Shown: piece after piece, positions 26,727 to 36,073 of the stretch
How the letters are laid out: every line of letters starts with the position of its first letter
How positions within the stretch are numbered: the stretch's first letter is position 1
Source: Haloarcula sp. DT43
GTDB lineage: Archaea; Halobacteriota; Halobacteria; Halobacteriales; Haloarculaceae
NCBI RefSeq assembly: GCF_037078405.1
Contig: NZ_JAYMGZ010000006.1
Location: 1-64,000 of the forward strand
Direction: 5' to 3'
DNA: 64,000 bases
The notes under the pieces: generated by a model
Told to the model about the DNA's origin: nothing
Seen by the model: only the letters and a program-made list of their open reading frames with translations
Database searches by the model: none
Made by a program: the position numbers and the translations under genes

Positions 26727-27329
26727 GTGGACTCCAACGATATTCGCGCGGCGTGGGCCGACCGCTCGGGCGAATACTCTCCTACGTATTATGCGTACTA
26801 CGGGGCTGACGAGACGAGCGAGTTGCTGCAGTCGATACTCGAAGACCACGTTGACCGGGACGCGGCCGTTCTGGAGGTGGGCTGTAGCTCCGGGCGGCAC
26901 CTCGCCGCGCTGTCCGAGGCCGGCTACTCCGACCTGACCGGCGTCGACATCAACGCCGACGCGCTGGACGTGCTCGCGGAGACGTATCCCGAGCTCGCGG
27001 CCGACGGTTCGTTCCACGCGATGGCTATCGAGGAGTTCGTCGCGGACGTCGCGGACGACGCCTACGACGTCGTCTTCTCCGTCGAAACGCTCCAGCACAT
27101 CCATCCGGACGCCGACTGGGCGTTCGGCGAACTGGCACGCATCGTCGACGACCTGCTGATAACCGTCGAGAACGAGGACGGCGACGCGGGCGAAGTGAAC
27201 TACGTCGACGACGACGTCCCGCTGTACTACCGGGACTGGAACGCGGTGTTCACTTCCCGTGGACTCACTGAACTCGAGTCCAGGGACGGAGACCGGGACA
27301 CCGTCCGCGTATTCCGCGATATGGGGTAG
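26727..27329 (+). CDS. class I SAM-dependent methyltransferase
   Basis: Codes for 200 aa. The nucleotide-binding motif I is AVLEVGCSSGRHLAAL, followed by the acidic LTGVDINADAL and the family-typical DVVFSVETLQHI. It begins with a GTG codon (MDSNDIRAAWADRSGEY); no in-frame ATG precedes it in the region between the divergent genes. The substrate is unknown, since the C-terminal half is short and has no distinctive domain. It is transcribed divergently from the acyl-CoA synthetase gene. Confidence 0.75.
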   Translation: MDSNDIRAAWADRSGEYSPTYYAYYGADETSELLQSILEDHVDRDAAVLEVGCSSGRHLAALSEAGYSDLTGVDINADALDVLAETYPELAADGSFHAMAIEEFVADVADDAYDVVFSVETLQHIHPDADWAFGELARIVDDLLITVENEDGDAGEVNYVDDDVPLYYRDWNAVFTSRGLTELESRDGDRDTVRVFRDMG

Positions 27330-27964
27330 GATACGCGGTAGCTACGTCCAGCCGATAGATTCCAGCGACGCTCTGCGCGTTTTGAGACGAGCTACCGGCC
27401 GTACCGTCGTCGAAACGACCAGTCCAAAACGAGGTGCGGATGTTCGAGACGAGAACCGAAGTAGCGTCGGTCAGACTGGCGAACGAAGCGCGCGTGTGAG
27501 ACGGCAGCGGATAGGGGAGTGGGCATCGCCCGGGTGAGATTGCAAACTACGGCCGAATGAAGCGGAGAAAATCTTGTGTTGGCGAATGCTTATATTGTCC
27601 TTTCTATCCACACATCTATTCCGTCAAATGGGGCCGTGAGTCATAGATGCCGAAAAAGTATTCAGCTATTTGGAACTGTCGTGGCGGAAATCACACGACT
27701 GAAATCCGACAGCTGTATCTTCACCGCCGCAAAACGGGCTCCTGGGCGCGATTTGGGACGTTTTACCGTGTATCCGTCGGAAAGACAGAATAACGTATGT
27801 ACGCCTGTCATTCGAGTTGTTCAGTATTACTGAATGCTGGCCCGGTTGCGCAGAGGCCGGCTACCGACTGGGAGCAGGACGGGCACGCCGGTCGGCCCCA
27901 CAGCACCACCGTGTGTGTCGTTGTCAGCACAAGATTCATATATTGTTGTAGTTTGCTACTCTGT
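27330..27964. other. long intergenic region upstream of the sugar-acid cluster
   Basis: About 635 bases, AT-richer than the flanking genes, without a supported gene. Near its right end it holds a CATATATT TATA box at 27937-27944, about 25 nt before the FAH-gene ATG (leaderless mRNA). The near-palindromic candidate operator lies at 27819-27835. Confidence 0.5.
27819..27835. promoter_or_regulatory. candidate IclR operator, copy 1
   Basis: GTTCAGTATTACTGAAT, a near-perfect palindrome of the form GTTCA-N7-TGAAY, lies about 100 nt upstream of the TATA box of the FAH gene. The same motif occurs around the iclR-type regulator gene at 38182, 39177 and 39335. Position upstream of the promoter would suit an activator. 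Confidence 0.5.
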
Positions 27965-28828
27965 ATGAGGTACTACCAGCTACGCGACGGTAACTCACAG
28001 CGCTTAGCGGTCGCAACCGACGACGGGGCGTACGACCTGACCAGCGTCAAGCCACAGCTCCGGACGTTCCGTGACCTCCTCAAGGCGGCCTCGATTGCGG
28101 ACACTGCACCGGATAGAGTCAGCGCTCGCCATCTCGACGACGCCGACCCGGTGTCGGAGGAGCGACTCGATGCGGACGCGATAGACCCGGTCGGCGCGGA
28201 CGAGGTCTGGGCCGCGGGCGTCACGTACCAGATAAGCGAGGAAGCCCGCAAGGACGAGAGCGACATGCCGGAGATGTATCTCAACGTCTACGACGCCGAG
28301 CGACCGGAGATTTTCTTCAAGTCGACGCCCAACCGGACCGTCGGCCCCGACGAGGACGTCGGCATTCGCGCGGACTCCGAGTGGGACGTTCCCGAACCCG
28401 AACTCGGTATCGTGCTCTACGAGGGCGACATCGTCGGCTACACCATCGGCAACGACATGAGCAGTCGGTCTATCGAGGGCGAGAACCCACTCTACCTTCC
28501 GCAGGCCAAGGTGTACGACCGCTGTTGCTCGGTCGGCCCGACGGTCGTCACCGACATCGAGGACCCCCACTCGCTGTCGCTCTCGATGACGATTCACCGG
28601 AACGGCGAGTGTCTCTACAGCGGCGAGACGAACACGAGCGAGATGGACCGGACCTGTGAGGGCCTCGTCTCGACGTACACCGCACACAACGCGGTCCCGG
28701 AACTGTCCGTGCTGCTCACCGGGACGTGTCTCGTCCCCGACGACGACTTCACCCTGCAGGAGGGCGACGAAGTCGCTATCAGCATCGAGGACATCGGCAC
28801 ACTGAAAAACTCAGTCACCGTCGTCTGA
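27965..28828 (+). CDS. FAH-family enzyme (2-keto-3-deoxy-sugar-acid dehydratase or diketo acid hydrolase)
   Basis: Codes for 287 aa of the fumarylacetoacetate hydrolase fold. The metal-binding region reads VPEPELGIVL and is followed by GYTIGNDMSSRSIEGENP; FKSTPNR lies upstream. In archaeal sugar-acid routes, FAH-type proteins act as 2-keto-3-deoxy-pentonate dehydratases (xylose/arabinose route to 2-oxoglutarate) or as 2,4-diketo-3-deoxy-acid hydrolases (rhamnose/fucose-type route). The neighbouring dehydratase and pentose-type importer fit the first; the nearby SDR fits the second. The start at 27965 is fixed by a TATA box about 25 nt upstream; longer reading would run into the operator-containing spacer. 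Confidence 0.78.
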   Translation: MRYYQLRDGNSQRLAVATDDGAYDLTSVKPQLRTFRDLLKAASIADTAPDRVSARHLDDADPVSEERLDADAIDPVGADEVWAAGVTYQISEEARKDESDMPEMYLNVYDAERPEIFFKSTPNRTVGPDEDVGIRADSEWDVPEPELGIVLYEGDIVGYTIGNDMSSRSIEGENPLYLPQAKVYDRCCSVGPTVVTDIEDPHSLSLSMTIHRNGECLYSGETNTSEMDRTCEGLVSTYTAHNAVPELSVLLTGTCLVPDDDFTLQEGDEVAISIEDIGTLKNSVTVV

Positions 28829-28949
28829 AGCACCGACTGAGGTACGACTGCGGAGTCGCCGGTAGCCACCGCTCTCAGGGCTCCGTCCCGTGATACCACA
28901 CCGCGACCCGGAACTGTTTTTATTGTGGGCCTGAATGTTTGCCTGTCGC

Positions 28950-30182
28950 ATGAGCTACGCAGACCTACGAGACCCGAATGCAGAGTACACCATGCGCGAC
29001 CTCTCGGCGGAGACCATGGGCCTTACCGACTCCCGGGGCGAGAGGCGCGACGTGGAGATAACCGACGTCCAGACCGTCATCGTCGACGGGAACTACCCGT
29101 GGACGCTCGTCCGCGTGTACACCGACGCGGGCGTCGCCGGGAACGGCGAAGCCTACTGGGGTGGTGCGATTCCTGAAATCATCGAGCGGCTCAAGCCGTT
29201 CGTCGTCGGCGAGAACCCGCTGGACATCGACCGCCTCTACGAGCACATGGTCCAGAAGATGTCCGGCGAGGGCTCCGTCGCCGGCAAGGACATCGCCGCC
29301 ATCTCCGGTATCGAACTGGCGCTGCACGACGTGGCCGGGAAGATACTCGACGTGCCCGCCTACCAGCTGCTGGGCGGCAAGTACCGCGACGAGGTCCGGA
29401 CCTACTGTGACTGTCACACCGAGGAGGAGGCCGACCCCGAGGCCTGCGCCGACGAGGCCGAGCGCGTCGTCGACGAACTGGGCTACGACGCCCTGAAGTT
29501 CGACCTCGACGTGCCAAGCGGCCACGAGAAGGACCGCGCGAACCGCCACCTCCGCCAGCCCGAAATCGAACACAAGGCAGAAATCGTCAAGCGCGTCACC
29601 GAGCGCGTCGGCGACAAGGCCGACGCCGCCTTCGACTGCCACTGGGCCTTCGCCAGCGGGAGCGCAAAGCGCCTCGCGCGCGAACTCGAACAGTACGACG
29701 TGTGGTGGCTCGAAGACCCCGTCCCGCCGGAGAACCACGACGTCCAGCGCGAGGTCACACAGTCCACGGGGACGCCCATCGCGGTCGGCGAGAACGTTTA
29801 CCGGACCCACGGCCAGCGGAACCTGATTACGGATCAGGCCGTCGACATCATCGCGCCGGACTGCCCGAAGGTCGGCGGGATGCGCGAGACGGCGAAAATT
29901 GCGACGCTCGCGGACATGTTCTACGTCCCCGTCGCGATGCACAACGTCTCCTCGCCCATCGGGACGATGGCCTCCGCGCAGGTCGGCGCGGCCATCCCGA
30001 ACGCGCTCGCCGTCGAGTATCACTCCTACGAACTGGGCTGGTGGGAGGACCTGGTCGAGCAGGACGACCTCATCCAGGACGGCTACATGCCCATCCCCGA
30101 GGAACCGGGCCTCGGTCTGACGCTGGACTTCGACGCCGTCGAGGAGCACCTCGCCGACGGCCAGGAACTGTTCGACGAGTAA
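28950..30182 (+). CDS. enolase-superfamily sugar-acid dehydratase
   Basis: A 410-residue member of the mandelate racemase/muconate-lactonizing group. The capping domain is N-terminal. The barrel shows KFDLD (general-base lysine region), metal ligands in AAFDCHWAF, WWLEDPVPPEN and IAVGENVYR, and a catalytic His in VAMHNVSSP. This set is typical of acid-sugar dehydratases (xylonate, arabinonate, gluconate, rhamnonate). In Haloferax the D-xylonate dehydratase XacD is of this type. It is 120 bases downstream of the FAH gene on the same strand, and the enzymes would act in consecutive steps. Which sugar acid is used is not determined. Confidence 0.82.
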   Translation: MSYADLRDPNAEYTMRDLSAETMGLTDSRGERRDVEITDVQTVIVDGNYPWTLVRVYTDAGVAGNGEAYWGGAIPEIIERLKPFVVGENPLDIDRLYEHMVQKMSGEGSVAGKDIAAISGIELALHDVAGKILDVPAYQLLGGKYRDEVRTYCDCHTEEEADPEACADEAERVVDELGYDALKFDLDVPSGHEKDRANRHLRQPEIEHKAEIVKRVTERVGDKADAAFDCHWAFASGSAKRLARELEQYDVWWLEDPVPPENHDVQREVTQSTGTPIAVGENVYRTHGQRNLITDQAVDIIAPDCPKVGGMRETAKIATLADMFYVPVAMHNVSSPIGTMASAQVGAAIPNALAVEYHSYELGWWEDLVEQDDLIQDGYMPIPEEPGLGLTLDFDAVEEHLADGQELFDE

Positions 30183-30436
30183 CGACCCACCGATTTCCGA
30201 CACAGCGGACCTGACGGTCGTGGAACGACACTGCCGTCGGAGCTTGTTCGGCCCGCGTTGATTCTCCGTGTTCTTCCGACGCCTGTGCTGGGCCCGTCGT
30301 ACGTGGCTCGCTGTCGACCCTCGATGCGGCGTCTCGGGCACGTGACCGGTTCTCCAGGTATTTTACAGAATTAACTATTATCATCGTATAACGTTCCGGT
30401 AGATTTATTTGCGTGAGCCGCAGTGTACAATAGTGT
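30183..30436. promoter_or_regulatory. promoter region of the ABC importer operon
   Basis: About 250 bases between the dehydratase gene and the binding-protein gene. A GATTTATTT TATA-like element near 30402-30410 lies about 30 nt before the ATG at 30437. The preceding 60 bases are AT-rich. No copy of the GTTCA-N7-TGAAY motif was seen here. Confidence 0.45.
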
Positions 30437-31810
30437 ATGACTGATAATGACAGACTGGACGTGAGCACGGACAGGCGGAAGTACATGGCGGCACTCGGTG
30501 CCGGAATCGCCGCAGGCGTCGCGGGCTGTTCGGGTGACGGTGGCGACGGCAGTGGCGGCGACGGCGGGAGCGGTGACGGCAGTAGCGGCGACGGTGGCAG
30601 CACAAGTGGTGACGGGGGTAGTGGCAGCCAGTGGTCGAACACGCTCGAAGTCCTGCACGGCTGGGCGGGTGGCGACGGCGAGGCGGCTATCAACGCTCTC
30701 ATCGAGGTGTTCCAGGAGGAATACCCCGACATGGACACCGATTTCCAGGCGGTCGGGGCGAGCGCCAACGTCAACCTCAACGCGACAATCCTCCGGCGGA
30801 TGGTCAACGGGAACCCGATGAGTTCCTTCGCCAACTGGCCCGGGAACAATCTCGAACGCTACCGGGGCAACCTCAAGGACCTCGAAGCGGACGTCTGGGA
30901 GGCCGAAGGGTACAAGGACGTGATGCAGGACCGCGCGGTCGAACTGTGTACGTTCAACGGACAGATGCCCGCGGTCCCGCTGGGCTCACACCGGATGAAC
31001 AACCTGTTCTACAACATCTCCGCGTTCGAGGAGGCCGGAGTCGACCCGGAGAGCCTCGACGGCATGGACGCGCTGATGGACGCGCTCGATGCCATCGACC
31101 AGGAGACCGACATCACGCCGATGGGACAGGCCATGGTCGCCCCGTGGACCGTCCTCCAGCTCTGGGTGCAGGTGCTACAGAGCCACGCCGGCGTCGAGGC
31201 GTACACGGACTTCCTCGACGGCAACGGCGACCGACAGGCCATAATCGAGTCGCTCGAACTCGTCCAGGAAATCCAGGAGAACTACATCACGAACGACGCG
31301 TCGACGTCCAGCTTCACCGACATGGGCGGCAAGATGATAGCCGGCGACGTGGCCTGTATGCACCAGGGGAACTGGCTCGCCGGCCAGTTCCGCGTCGACG
31401 ATTCGTTCAATTTCCAGGAGCACTGGGACTGGATTGCCTTCCCCGGCACCGAGGGCACGTACACGTACCACATCGACGCTATCGTCGCCCCGGCCAACAA
31501 CCCGAGCGAGGCAGAGACCATCGCGTGGGAGAAGTACGTCGGCACGAAGGAGGCCCAAATCGCCTTCAACAACCTCAAAGGCTCCGTGCCGCTCCGGACC
31601 GACATCGACCCGAGCGAACTCGGCGACTTCATCGGGCTGACCTACGAGGACCTCACGAGTTCGGACGCGTACCCGCCGACGCTCGCCCACGGCCTCGCCG
31701 TGACGCCCGAGCAGATGGGTAACTGCAAGACGGCGATGAGCGAGCACATGATGGGCCCGTACGATGTCGAAGCCGCCGCCGACGGCCTCCTCAACGCCGT
31801 CTCGGAGTGA
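30437..31810 (+). CDS. xacG: sugar ABC transporter substrate-binding lipoprotein (XacG-like)
   Basis: A 457-residue family 1 extracellular solute-binding protein. It has a twin-arginine signal (DRRKYMAALGAG) followed by the lipobox AGC at about residue 33, so it is exported folded by Tat and anchored by a lipid. A glycine/serine/aspartate-rich linker of some 40 residues follows. Two-lobe features such as GKMIAGDVACMHQGNW and LKGSVPLRTDID are typical of oligosaccharide/monosaccharide binders. It heads a five-gene importer operon (binding protein, two permeases, two ATPases), the same order as XacGHIJK, which imports xylose and arabinose in Haloferax. The ligand is inferred. Confidence 0.8.
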   Translation: MTDNDRLDVSTDRRKYMAALGAGIAAGVAGCSGDGGDGSGGDGGSGDGSSGDGGSTSGDGGSGSQWSNTLEVLHGWAGGDGEAAINALIEVFQEEYPDMDTDFQAVGASANVNLNATILRRMVNGNPMSSFANWPGNNLERYRGNLKDLEADVWEAEGYKDVMQDRAVELCTFNGQMPAVPLGSHRMNNLFYNISAFEEAGVDPESLDGMDALMDALDAIDQETDITPMGQAMVAPWTVLQLWVQVLQSHAGVEAYTDFLDGNGDRQAIIESLELVQEIQENYITNDASTSSFTDMGGKMIAGDVACMHQGNWLAGQFRVDDSFNFQEHWDWIAFPGTEGTYTYHIDAIVAPANNPSEAETIAWEKYVGTKEAQIAFNNLKGSVPLRTDIDPSELGDFIGLTYEDLTSSDAYPPTLAHGLAVTPEQMGNCKTAMSEHMMGPYDVEAAADGLLNAVSE

Positions 31811-31857
31811 GGGAGCGAACCGAACGATTTACTTTTCGAACATGAACTATTCAAGCC

Positions 31858-32814
31858 ATGGCTACTACTGACAAAACAGAAACGGCGAAACCGCAGGCCG
31901 AAGAGGTCGGGTGGGAGACGAAGGTCCGGTACTTTCTGAACAGCGACCTCGTCCGGTCGTCGCCGTACTGGGGTATCCCGTTTTTCCTGATGGGTATCGC
32001 CGTCTACGGCGGCATCGGTTTCAACACCGCCATTTCGTTGACGGACGCCCGCGGGCTGACGCCACCGAACTACAGCCCCGGGAATCTGGATTTCGAGATG
32101 TACACGCAAGCACTGGGGAGCAGCGCGTTCCTGAGTGCGGCCCAGAACAACCTCGTGTTGTTGATAGTCTTCACCACGGTCTGTCTGCTTCTGGGGCTGT
32201 TTCTCGCTATCCTGCTCGACCAGGGTATCCGCTACAACAACACGGTCCAGACGATATACCTGCTGCCGATGGCGCTTTCCTTCGTCATCACGGCGCAGGT
32301 GTGGCTCTGGATTTACAACTACGACTTCGGGCTGATGAACATCATCACCCGGGCGGTCGGCATCGGGTCCGTCGACTGGATAGGGAACCCGTCTATCGCC
32401 CTGGGCTCGGTGATATTCGCCCTCATCTGGCAGTTCAGCGGCTACACGATGGTCGTCTATCTCGCCGGCCTGCGGTCGCTGCCCGACGACCAGTTCGAAG
32501 CGGCACACGTCGACGGCGCGAGCACGCTCAAGACGTACATCCGCATCATCATCCCGCAGATGAAGGAGGCGTCGGTCAGCGCGGCCGTCGTCCTGATGGT
32601 GTTCGCCCTGAAGGCGTTCACCTTCCTCTACGCGCTGACCGGTCGCTACCGGCCGCCCAACGGGACTGACATCCTGGCGACGCTGATGGTTCGTCAGGCG
32701 TTCAAGCTCGGGAAGTGGGCGTACTCGGCGGCCATCGCCACGTACCTCCTCATCCTGGCGCTCGGCGTCATCGCGCCGTACCTCTACTACCAGTACAGAC
32801 AGGGGAGCCTCTAA
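31858..32814 (+). CDS. xacH: sugar ABC transporter permease (XacH-like)
   Basis: A 318-residue integral membrane protein with six predicted helices, the first at about residues 41-62. The ATPase-coupling EAA loop is visible as EAAHVDGASTLKTYIRIIIPQM near residues 218-240. It belongs to the MalF/UgpA-type permeases and pairs with the next gene. It starts 47 bases after the binding-protein gene and ends 2 bases before the second permease, so all five genes form one operon. Confidence 0.85.
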   Translation: MATTDKTETAKPQAEEVGWETKVRYFLNSDLVRSSPYWGIPFFLMGIAVYGGIGFNTAISLTDARGLTPPNYSPGNLDFEMYTQALGSSAFLSAAQNNLVLLIVFTTVCLLLGLFLAILLDQGIRYNNTVQTIYLLPMALSFVITAQVWLWIYNYDFGLMNIITRAVGIGSVDWIGNPSIALGSVIFALIWQFSGYTMVVYLAGLRSLPDDQFEAAHVDGASTLKTYIRIIIPQMKEASVSAAVVLMVFALKAFTFLYALTGRYRPPNGTDILATLMVRQAFKLGKWAYSAAIATYLLILALGVIAPYLYYQYRQGSL

Positions 32815-32816
32815 CA

Positions 32817-33746
32817 ATGGCCAGTTCATCATCCGACCAGACGTTCGACGTGGCATCGCTCGTCGAGGACTACAGCCTCTATCGCATCAGCCAGTACGTC
32901 CTGGTCATCCTGTTTATCGGCTTCTTCCTCGCGCCGCTCGAGACGGGCATCATGACGGCGTTCAAGACGAACCGCGCCGTCGCGGAGACGATTCCGCTCG
33001 TGCCGCCGCTGGGCGAAGGGTTCACCCTCGACAACATGACGTTCGCGCTGAACGCGCTCTCCGGTGCGTTCTTCAACTCCCTGTTCATGGCGATTCCGGC
33101 GACCATCGGGAGCGTCCTGTTCGGGAGCATGGCCGCCTACGGCCTCACGATGGTCGACTGGCGCGGTCAGCTGGGCGTGTTGGTGTTGTTCCTCATCGGC
33201 ATCTTCCTGCCGTACCAGGCCGTGCTGGTCCCGCTGGCGCGGTTCTGGAACAACATCTTCCCGCTCGCATCGATGGTCGAACCGCTGTTCGTCCTGGCTC
33301 CGTTCCTGCAGGACTACCACGCGAACCTCGTGCCGCTTATCATCACGCACATCGCGTACGGGATTCCCATCTGTACCATCCTCTTCCGGTCGTACTACCA
33401 GGGGCTCCCCACGTCGTACGTCGAGGCGGCGAAGATAGACGGCGCGTCGATAACGAAGATATACCGCCGAATCATCCTGCCCATCTCGAAGCCGATGTTC
33501 GGCGTCGTGTTCATCTACCAGTTCACGCAGATATACAACGAGTTCCTCTTCGCGTTCACGCTCATCTCCGGCTCGGACACGCCCGAGGCCGTCGTGACGC
33601 TGATTCTCCCCGCCGTGGGGGCGTCGACCTCCGGCGTCGACTTCGGTATCCGGATGTCGGCGGCGTTCCTCGCGGCACTGCCGACGCTTATCATCTACGT
33701 CGCGTTCGCTGAACAGTTCGCTGAAGGGCTCAAGACAGGAGGATAA
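32817..33746 (+). CDS. xacI: sugar ABC transporter permease (XacI-like)
   Basis: A 309-residue membrane protein of the MalG/UgpE type. The EAA loop is EAAKIDGASITKIYRRIILP and there are six hydrophobic helices. ATG 32817 immediately follows the stop of the previous gene; the longer upstream frame from 32715 overlaps it and is not used. It ends 2 bases before the first ATPase gene. It forms the membrane channel together with the XacH-like subunit. Confidence 0.85.
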   Translation: MASSSSDQTFDVASLVEDYSLYRISQYVLVILFIGFFLAPLETGIMTAFKTNRAVAETIPLVPPLGEGFTLDNMTFALNALSGAFFNSLFMAIPATIGSVLFGSMAAYGLTMVDWRGQLGVLVLFLIGIFLPYQAVLVPLARFWNNIFPLASMVEPLFVLAPFLQDYHANLVPLIITHIAYGIPICTILFRSYYQGLPTSYVEAAKIDGASITKIYRRIILPISKPMFGVVFIYQFTQIYNEFLFAFTLISGSDTPEAVVTLILPAVGASTSGVDFGIRMSAAFLAALPTLIIYVAFAEQFAEGLKTGG

Positions 33747-33748
33747 CA

Positions 33749-34897
33749 ATGGGACGAATCCAAATCTCACACATGACGAAGCGGTTCGGCGACACGACGG
33801 CAGTCGACGATCTCTCGCTCGACATCCCCGACAGCGAGTTCCTGGTGCTCGTCGGCCCGTCGGGCTGTGGAAAGTCGACGACGCTGCGCTGTATCGCCGG
33901 GCTGGAAACCCCGACCGAGGGCAGCATCTACATCGGCGGCGAGCACATGAACTACCGGGTGCCACAGAACCGGGACATCGCGATGGTGTTCCAGGACTAC
34001 GCCCTGTACCCCCACATGACCGTCCGGGAGAACATCCGGTTCGGCCTGGAGGAGGAGTCGGGGTACACGCCCGAGGAACGCGACGCCCGCGTCGAGGAAA
34101 TCGCGGACCTGCTGGGCATCGCGTCGATGCTCGACCGGAACCCCGACGAACTCTCCGGCGGCCAGCAACAGCGGGTCGCGCTGGGGCGGGCCATCGTCCG
34201 GGACCCAGAAGTGTTCCTGATGGACGAGCCGCTGTCGAACCTGGACGCGGAGCTCCGGGCCCAGATGCGGACCGAACTCCAGCAGTTGCAGAACCGGTTC
34301 GACGTGACGACGGTGTACGTCACGCACAACCAGACGGAGGCGATGACCATGAGCGACCGCATCGCCGTCCTGAACAAGGGTGAGCTCCAGCAGGTCGGCG
34401 AGCCGCTGGAGCTGTACCACGCCCCGGAGAACCGCTTCGTGGCCGGCTTCATCGGCGAGCCGTCGATGAACTTCCTCGAAGGGCGACACCGGAACGGCAC
34501 GTTCGCCAGCGAGTACTTCGAGTACCCCCTCGACAGCGGTATCGTAGACAGCGTCGGCGACGCCAGCGACGTAGTGCTCGGCGTCAGGCCCGAGGACATC
34601 GAGCTGAAGCGGCTCCCCGAGGGCGGGTCCAGCGGGCTCGCGGACCACGAGTTCCGCATGACTGTCTCCGTCGTCGAACCCCACGGCGACCGGAACGTCG
34701 TCCACCTGCGACACCCGGAGGACGCCTCCGAGACCGAGGCGATACACGCGCTCGCGCCCGGCACCACCGTCGTCGACGCCGGGACCGACGTTGTCGTGTC
34801 GGTCGACCCCGACACCGTCCACGTCTTCGAGACGGCCACCGGCGAGGCGTTGCACAACCGTCGTCTCGAATCCGAGGTGGAGGTGCAGAATGTCTGA
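33749..34897 (+). CDS. xacJ: sugar ABC transporter ATP-binding protein (XacJ-like)
   Basis: A 382-residue MalK/UgpC-type ATPase: Walker A GPSGCGKST at 36-44, Q-loop VFQDYALYPHMTV, signature LSGGQQQR, Walker B VFLMDEPLSNLDA and switch His in VTHNQTEA. The C-terminal third is a regulatory TOBE/OB domain (LGVRPEDIELK...). Its sequence, including HMNYRVPQNRDIAMVF, agrees well with what I remember of Haloferax XacJ. It energises sugar uptake together with the second ATPase. The final 8 bases overlap the start of the next gene. Confidence 0.85.
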   Translation: MGRIQISHMTKRFGDTTAVDDLSLDIPDSEFLVLVGPSGCGKSTTLRCIAGLETPTEGSIYIGGEHMNYRVPQNRDIAMVFQDYALYPHMTVRENIRFGLEEESGYTPEERDARVEEIADLLGIASMLDRNPDELSGGQQQRVALGRAIVRDPEVFLMDEPLSNLDAELRAQMRTELQQLQNRFDVTTVYVTHNQTEAMTMSDRIAVLNKGELQQVGEPLELYHAPENRFVAGFIGEPSMNFLEGRHRNGTFASEYFEYPLDSGIVDSVGDASDVVLGVRPEDIELKRLPEGGSSGLADHEFRMTVSVVEPHGDRNVVHLRHPEDASETEAIHALAPGTTVVDAGTDVVVSVDPDTVHVFETATGEALHNRRLESEVEVQNV

Positions 34898-36044
34898 GCT
34901 GTCACTCGACCACGTGACGAAGGTGTACCAGGACGACGACGAGGAAATCGTCGCCGTCGACGACATCTCTGTCGACATCGAGGACGAGGAGTTCCTGGTG
35001 CTCGTCGGCCCGTCGGGCTGTGGGAAGTCGACGACGCTGCGGATGATAGCCGGCCTCGAAACCATCACCGAGGGCGAGATACGGCTCGGCGGGACCGTCA
35101 TCAACGACGTTGACACCCAGGACCGCGACATCGCGATGGTGTTCCAGTCCTACGCGCTGTACCCGCACCTGACGGCCCGCGGGAACATGTCCTTCGGGCT
35201 CGAAGAGTCCACCGACCTGCCGGACGCCGACATCGACGAGCGCGTCGAGGAGGTGGCGGCGATGATGGGCATCGACGACCTGCTGGACCGCAAGCCGGGG
35301 GAGCTCTCCGGCGGTCAGCAACAGCGCATCGCGCTGGGTCGGGCCATCGTTCGGGACCCGGAGCTGTTCCTGATGGACGAGCCGCTGTCGAACCTGGACG
35401 CGAAGCTCCGGGCGGAGATGCGGACCGAACTCCAGCAGCTCCAGCGCCAACTGGGCGTGACGACCATCTACGTCACCCACGACCAGACGGAGGCGATGAC
35501 GATGAGCGACCGCATCGCCGTCATGGACCAGGGTGAGCTCCAGCAGGTCGGCGAGCCGCTGGAGCTGTACCACGACCCGAACAACATGTTCGTGGCCGGG
35601 TTCATCGGCGAGCCGTCGATGAACTTCCTCCACGGGGAGTACACCGACGGGTCGTTCGTCAGCGAGCTGTTCGAGTACCCGGTGAGTCGCGACGTCGAGG
35701 ACGCCGTCGCCGGGAGCTCGGAACTGGTGCTCGGCATCCGGCCGGAGGAAATCGAACTTCTCGACGACGCCGCCGTCGGCGACGACCCGGCCCACGAGTA
35801 CGAGATGCACGTGACCGTCGTCGAGCCGATGGGCGACCAGAACGTCGTCCACCTCTCGCGGCCGGGGACCGACGACATGGCCGACAACCTCGTCGCCGTG
35901 ACCGAAGGCCTCCGCGACGTGGCCGAGGACAGCACCGCGACGGTCCGGCTGCCGCCGGACGCGGTCCACTTCTTCGACGGCGGCACCGGGACGTCGCTGC
36001 ACAACCGGCAGCTCGACCTCACCGAGGAAACGCTCCGGCTCTGA
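34890..36044 (+). CDS. xacK: sugar ABC transporter ATP-binding protein (XacK-like)
   Basis: A 384-residue paralogue of the preceding ATPase: Walker A GPSGCGKST at 40-48, signature LSGGQQQR, Walker B LFLMDEPLSNLDA, His in VTHDQTEA and a C-terminal regulatory OB domain. ATG 34890 overlaps the previous stop by 8 bases, showing translational coupling. Large stretches of the two ATPases are nearly identical, so they probably arose by duplication and act as a heterodimer on the two permeases. Confidence 0.85.
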   Translation: MSELSLDHVTKVYQDDDEEIVAVDDISVDIEDEEFLVLVGPSGCGKSTTLRMIAGLETITEGEIRLGGTVINDVDTQDRDIAMVFQSYALYPHLTARGNMSFGLEESTDLPDADIDERVEEVAAMMGIDDLLDRKPGELSGGQQQRIALGRAIVRDPELFLMDEPLSNLDAKLRAEMRTELQQLQRQLGVTTIYVTHDQTEAMTMSDRIAVMDQGELQQVGEPLELYHDPNNMFVAGFIGEPSMNFLHGEYTDGSFVSELFEYPVSRDVEDAVAGSSELVLGIRPEEIELLDDAAVGDDPAHEYEMHVTVVEPMGDQNVVHLSRPGTDDMADNLVAVTEGLRDVAEDSTATVRLPPDAVHFFDGGTGTSLHNRQLDLTEETLRL

Positions 36045-36073
36045 CCGCGGCCGCGGTTTTCGCGTGGTCGGAC